From: Gambelia wislizenii
Taxonomy: Eukaryota > Chordata > Lepidosauria > Squamata > Crotaphytidae
Direction: 5' to 3'
Assembly: GCA_030847615.1 (NCBI GenBank)
Contig: JAUMIR010000015.1
Coordinates: 4,853,501-4,917,500, forward strand
DNA: 64,000 nt
Shown: one piece after another, positions 58,694 through 64,000 of the stretch
How positions within the stretch are numbered: the first letter of the stretch is position 1
Layout: every line of letters begins with the position of its first letter
Made by a program: the position numbers and the translations under genes
Notes under the pieces: generated by a model
The model's database searches: none
Seen by the model: only the letters and a program-made list of their open reading frames with translations
Told to the model about the DNA's origin: nothing

Positions 58694-61600
58694 GTCTCAC
58701 ATATACCACCACGTTCTATAATATGCTCTTTTTAGATGTGACTATTCGAGATAAGACGGTGCTCACGCTTCTAATTAGTTCATTCTACGGGGCGAATTTT
58801 TAATCTCAGCCTCCTAGGATGACTTCTGAATTTCTTTGCGAACCACATCCATTCAGCTATGTTTTTGGTAGTATGGTTTTCATTTCGCACATGCTTTAAT
58901 ACGATTCTGGCTTTGGTCAGGGACCTGAACAATCCTTCTGCTATGTAACTTCTATGCAAGTTCTATGCAGACGTATTCCACAATAACACATCATGTATAC
59001 AATGACGTGTTCACCAATATGCAATTTTCAAATCTAAGTGACTATTCGAGATAAGATGGTGCTCATACTTCTAATTAGTTCATTCTACGGGGCGGATTTT
59101 AAATCTCAGCCTCCTAGGATGATTTCAGAATTTTCTCTGCAAACACAATTCACTCACCTCTGTTTTTGGTGAATGGAGTTGCAATTTGATTTCATACATA
59201 CTTGAAGGTTTTTCCATGTGAGGTCCAGGTTCTCATGATGCGTTCCACAATAACACATCATGTATACAATGACGTGTTCACCAATATGCAATTTTCAAAT
59301 CTAAGTGACTATTCGAGATAAGATGGTGCTCATGCTTCTAATTAGTTCATTCTACGGGGCGGATTTTAAATCTCAGCCTCCTAGGATGATTTCAGAATTT
59401 TCTCTGCAAACACAATTCACTCACCTCTGTTTTTGGTGAATGGAGTTGCAATTTGATTTCATACATTCTTGAAGGTTTTCCATCTGAGGTTCGACTGTGT
59501 AAATTTTAGGCAGACACATTTCTCAATGTCTCACATATACCACCACGTTCAATAATATGCTCTTTTCAGATGAGACTATTCGAGATAATCTCAGCCTCCT
59601 AGGATGACTTCTGAATTTCTTTACAAACCACATCCGTTCAGCTCTGTTTTTGGTAGATGGAGTATGTTTTTCATTTCGCACATGCTTTAATACGATTCTT
59701 TGGTCAGGGTCCTGAACAATCCTTCCTCTATGTAACTTCTATGCAAGTTCTATGCAGACATATTCCACAATAACACATCATGTATACAATGACGTGTTCA
59801 CCAGTATGTAATTTAAAAATCTAAGTGACTATTCGAGATAAGATGGTGCTCATGCTTCTAATTAGTTCATTCTACGGGGCGGATTTTAAATCTCAGCCTC
59901 CTAGGATGATTTCAGAATTTTCTCTGCAAACACAATTCACTCACCTCTGTTTTTGGTGAATGGAGTTGCAATTTGATTTCAAACATTCTTGAAGGTTTTC
60001 CATCTGAGGTTCGACTGTGTAAATTTTAGGCAGACACATTTCTCAATGTCTCACATATACCACCACGTTCAATAATATGCTCTTTTCAGATGAGACTATT
60101 CGAGATAAGATGATGCTCACGCCTCTAATTAGTTCATTATACGGGGCGGATTTTTAATCTCAGCCTCCTAGGATGATTTCAGAATTTCCCTTGCAAACAC
60201 AATTCACTCACCTCTGTTTTTGGTGAATGGAGTTGCGATTTGGTTTCATACATACTTGAAGGTTTTTCCATCTTAGGTTCGACTGTGTAAATTTTAGGCA
60301 GACGCATTTCTCAATGTCTCACACATACCACCACGTTCAATAATATGCTTTTTCAGATGTGACTACTCGAGATAAGATGGTGCTCACGCTTCTAATTAGT
60401 TCATTCTACGGGGCGAATTTTTAATCTCAGCCTCCTAGGATGACTTCTGAATTTCTTTGCGAACCACATCCGTTCAGCTCTGTTTTTGGTAGATGGAGTA
60501 TGTTTTTCATTTCGCACATGCTTTAATACGATTCTGGCTTTGGTCAGCTTCCTGAACAATCGTTCGCCTATGTTACTTCTATGCAAGTTCTATGCAGACA
60601 TATTCCACAATAACACATCATGTATACAATGACATGTTCACCAATATGCAGTTTTCAAATCTAAGTGACTATTCGAGATAACATCGTGCTCATGCTTCTA
60701 ATTAGTTCATTCTATGGGGCAGATTTTAAATCTCAGCCTCCTAGGATGATTTCAGAATTTTCTCTGCAAACACAATTCACTCACCTCTGTTTTTGGTGAA
60801 TTGAGTTTCAATTTAATTTCATACATTCTTGAAAGTTTTTCCATCTGAGGTTCGACTGTGTAAATTTTAGGCAGACACATTTCTCAATGTCTCACATACA
60901 CCACCACGTTCAATAATATGCTCTTTTCATATGTGCCTATTCGAGATAAGATGGTGCTCACGCTTCTAATTAGTTCATTATACGGGGCTGATATTTAATC
61001 TCAGCCTCATAGGATGATTTCAGAATTTCCCTTGCATGTACAATTCACTCACCTCTGTTTTTGGTGAATGGAGTTGCAATTTGATTTCATAGATACTTGA
61101 AGGTTTTTCCATGTGTGATCCATGTTCTCATGATGCGTTCGACTGTGTAAATTTTAGGCAGACGCATTTCTCAATGTCTCACATATACCACCACGTTCAA
61201 TAATATGCTCTTTTTAGATGTGACTATTCGAGATAAGATGGTGCTCACGCTGCTAATTAGTTCCTTCTACGGGGCGGATTTTAAATCTCAGCCTCCTACG
61301 ATGACTTCAGAATTTTCTCTGCAAACACAATTCACTCACCTCTGTTTTTGGTGAATGGAGTTGCAATTTGATTTCATACATACTTGAAGTTTTTTTCCAT
61401 CTTAGCTTCGACTGTGTAAATTTTAGGCAGCCGCATTTCTCAATGTCTCACATATACCACCACGTTCAATAATATGCTCTTTTCAGATGTGACTATTCGA
61501 GATAAGATGGTGCTCACGCTGCTAATTAGTTCCTTCTACGGGGCAGATTTTAAATCTCAGCCCCCTACGATGACTTCAGAATTTTCTCTGCAAACACAAT

Positions 61601-62246
61601 TCACTCACCTCTGTTTTTGGTGAATGGAGTTGCAATTTGATTTCATACATACTTGAAGGTTTTTTCCATCTTAGCTTCGACTGTGTAAATTTTAGGTAGC
61701 CGCATTTCTCAATGTCTCACATATACCACCACGTTCAATAATATGCTCTTTCAGATGTGACTATTCGAGATAAGATGGTGCTCACGCTTCTAATTAGTTC
61801 ATTCTACGCGGCATATTTTTAACTCAGCCTCCTACGATGACTTCTGAATGTCTTTGCAAACCACATCCGTTCAGCTCTGTTTTTGGTAGATGGAGTATGG
61901 TTTTCATTTCGCACATGCTTTAATACGATTCTGGCTTTGGTCAGGGTCCTGAATACATCGTCCGTCTATGTAACTTCTGTGCAAGTTCTATGCAGACGTA
62001 TTCCACAATCACACATCATGTATACAATGACTTGTTCACCAATATGTAATTTTCAAATCTAAGTGACTATTCGAGATGAGATGGTGCTCACGCTTCTAAT
62101 TAGTTCATTCTACGGGGCGGATTTTAAATCTCAGCCTCCTAGGATGATTTCAGAATTTTCTCTGCAAACACAATCCACTAACCTCTGTTTTTGATGAATG
62201 GAGTTGCAATTTGATTTCATACATACTTGAAGGTTTTTCCATGTGA

Positions 62247-64000
62247 GGTCCAGGTTCTCATGATGCGTTCGACTGTGTAAATTTTAGGCAGACGCATTTC
62301 TCAATGTCTCACATATACCACCACGTTCTATAATATGCTCTTTTTAGATGTGACTATTCGAGATAAGACGGTGCTCACGCTTCTAATTAGTTCATTCTAC
62401 GGGGCGAATTTTTAATCTCAGCCTCCTAGGATGACTTCTGAATTTCTTTGCGAACCACATCCATTCAGCTATGTTTTTGGTAGTATGGTTTTCATTTCGC
62501 ACATGCTTTAATACGATTCTGGCTTTGGTCAGGGACCTGAACAATCCTTCCGCTATGTAACTTCTATGCAAGTTCTATGCAGACGTATTCCACAATAACA
62601 CATCATGTATACAATGACGTGTTCACCAATATGCAATTTTCAAATCTAAGTGACTATTCGAGATAAGATGGTGCTCATGCTTCTAATTAGTTCATTCTAC
62701 GGGGCGGATTTTAAATCTCAGCCTCCTAGGATGATTTCAGAATTTTCTCTGCAAACACAATTCACTCACCTCTGTTTTTGGTGAATGGAGTTGCAATTTG
62801 ATTTCAAACATTCTTGAAGGTTTTCCATCTGAGGTTCGACTGTGTAAATTTTAGGCAGACACATTTCTCAATGTCTCACATATACCACCACGTTCAATAA
62901 TATGCTCTTTTCAGATGAGACTATTCGAGATAAGATGATGCTCACGCCTCTAATTAGTTCATTATACGGGGCGGATTTTTAATCTCAGCCTCCTAGGATG
63001 ATTTCAGAATTTCCCTTGCAAACACAATTCACTCACCTCTGTTTTTGGTGAATGGAGTTGCGATTTGGTTTCATACATACTTGAAAGTTTTTCCATCTTA
63101 GGTTCGACTGTGTAAATTTTAGGCAGACGCATTTCTCAATGTCTCACATATACCACCACGTTCAATAATATGCTTTTTCAGATGTGACTACTCGAGATAA
63201 GATGGTGCTCACGCTTCTAATTAGTTCATTCTACGGGGCGAATTTTTAATCTCAGCCTCCTACGATGACTTCAGAATTTTCTCTGCAAACACAATTCACT
63301 CACCTCTGTTTTTGGTGAATGGAGTTGCAATTTGATTTCATACATACTTGAAGGTTTTTCCATGTGAGGTCCAGTTTCTCATGATGCGTTCGACTGTGTA
63401 AATTTTAGGCAGACGCATTTCTCAATGTCTCACATATACCACCACGTTCTATAATATGCTCTTTTTAGATGTGACTATTCGAGATAAGATGGTGCTCACG
63501 CTTCTAATTAGTTCATTCTACGGGGCGAATTTTTAATCTCAGCCTCCTACGATGACTTCAGAATTTTCTCTGCAAACACAATTCACTCACCTCTGTTTTT
63601 GGTGAATGGAGTTGCAATTTGATTTCATACATACTTGAAGGTTTTTCCATGTGAGGTCCAGGTTCTCATGATGCGTTCGACTGTGTAAATTTTAGGCAGA
63701 CGCATTTCTCAATGTCTCACATATACCACCACGTTCAATAATATGCTCTTTTCAGATGTGACTATTCGAGATAAGATGGTGCTCATGCTTCTAATTAGTT
63801 CATTCTACAGGGTTGATTTTAAATCTCAGCCTCCTATGATGACTTCAGAATTTTCTCTGCATACACAATTAACTCACCTCTGTTTTTGGTGAATGGAGTT
63901 GCAATTTGATTTCATACATACTTGAAGGTTTTTCCATGTGAGGTCCAGGTTCTCATGATGTGTTCGACTGTGTAAATTTTAGGCAGACGCATTTCTCAAT
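62247..64000 (-). repeat. 5307-bp higher-order repeat, second copy (partial)
   Basis: Partner of 56940-58693 at a constant offset of 5307 bp. The match was still running at the last base of the window. Confidence 0.88.

Larger units (their letters stand above)
50077..64000 (-). repeat. Satellite array, - orientation, continuing past the window
   Basis: The same A and B monomers run on the - strand to the last base. Many A copies have a 6-bp in-frame deletion (ggtagtatgg for ggtagatggagtatgg) that I did not see on the + side. Chimeric A/B units and monomers with large deletions are frequent. Inverted counterparts of + side blocks are present: 60600-62080 matches about 41270-42740, and 53877-54410 matches about 43560-44110. 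Confidence 0.95.

Noticed and set aside
30242..60586. About 40 repeated 61-codon frames as a gene family or tandem protein genes
   Set aside because: They are the same stretch of the A satellite monomer. The start is TTG, not ATG, in the common form, and the changes between copies often alter the amino acid.
30151..64000. CRISPR array or direct-repeat/spacer system
   Set aside because: The repeats are long contiguous monomers without unique spacers, in vertebrate DNA with spliced exons nearby.
30151..64000. CENP-B box in the satellite
   Set aside because: I looked for the NTTCGNNNNANNCGGGN core. The cattctacggggcgaat segment has the right letters in part, but not the right spacing.

Overview
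This window is vertebrate nuclear DNA, most probably from a squamate reptile (lizard or snake). The only host gene I recognise is the 3' end of cingulin (CGN). The repeat mix also fits squamates: L1, L2 and CR1 LINEs, Penelope-like elements, a Ty1/copia element, pogo/Tigger-like MITEs and tRNA-derived SINEs with the tails seen in lizard genomes. Nothing looks prokaryotic. The species call rests on remembered repeat families, not on a search.

Bases 1-12415 hold one old, near full-length L1 on the + strand, in the same direction as cingulin and presumably in a cingulin intron. Its ORF1 is intact. Its ORF2 is cut by two later insertions and by several frameshifts. The first insertion (2662-5560) is a 5'-truncated L1 with a twin-priming inversion and an 18-bp target duplication. 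The second (5770-9402) is a Ty1/copia LTR retrotransposon with a 5-bp target duplication, a copia-type half-tRNA primer site, and no reverse transcriptase or RNase H. Without the insertions the host L1 is about 5.9 kb.

Bases 12416-25040 hold the last four coding exons of cingulin (12996-13114, 18369-18477, 19753-19916, 20589-20730) and a probable long 3' UTR. The introns carry a 1.84-kb TA-flanked MITE with a CpG-rich core, a Penelope-like remnant, SINEs, an L2 3' end and a Tigger-like MITE. Bases 25041-30150 are intergenic DNA with an inverted pair of Penelope-type terminal repeats, another Tigger-like MITE, an L1 3' fragment and two CR1 3' ends.

Bases 30151-64000 (about 34 kb, running off the window) are a satellite. 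Its basic unit is a dimer of about 590 bp made of two related monomers, A (about 303 bp) and B (about 287 bp). The array runs on the + strand to 50076, flips abruptly, and runs on the - strand to the end. Larger repeats lie on top: a 3149-bp block on the + side and a 5307-bp block on the - side. Every A monomer carries the same roughly 60-codon open frame, but it usually begins with TTG, so I do not call it a gene. The satellite architecture, especially the inversion junction and the higher-order blocks, is the most novel-looking part of the window.
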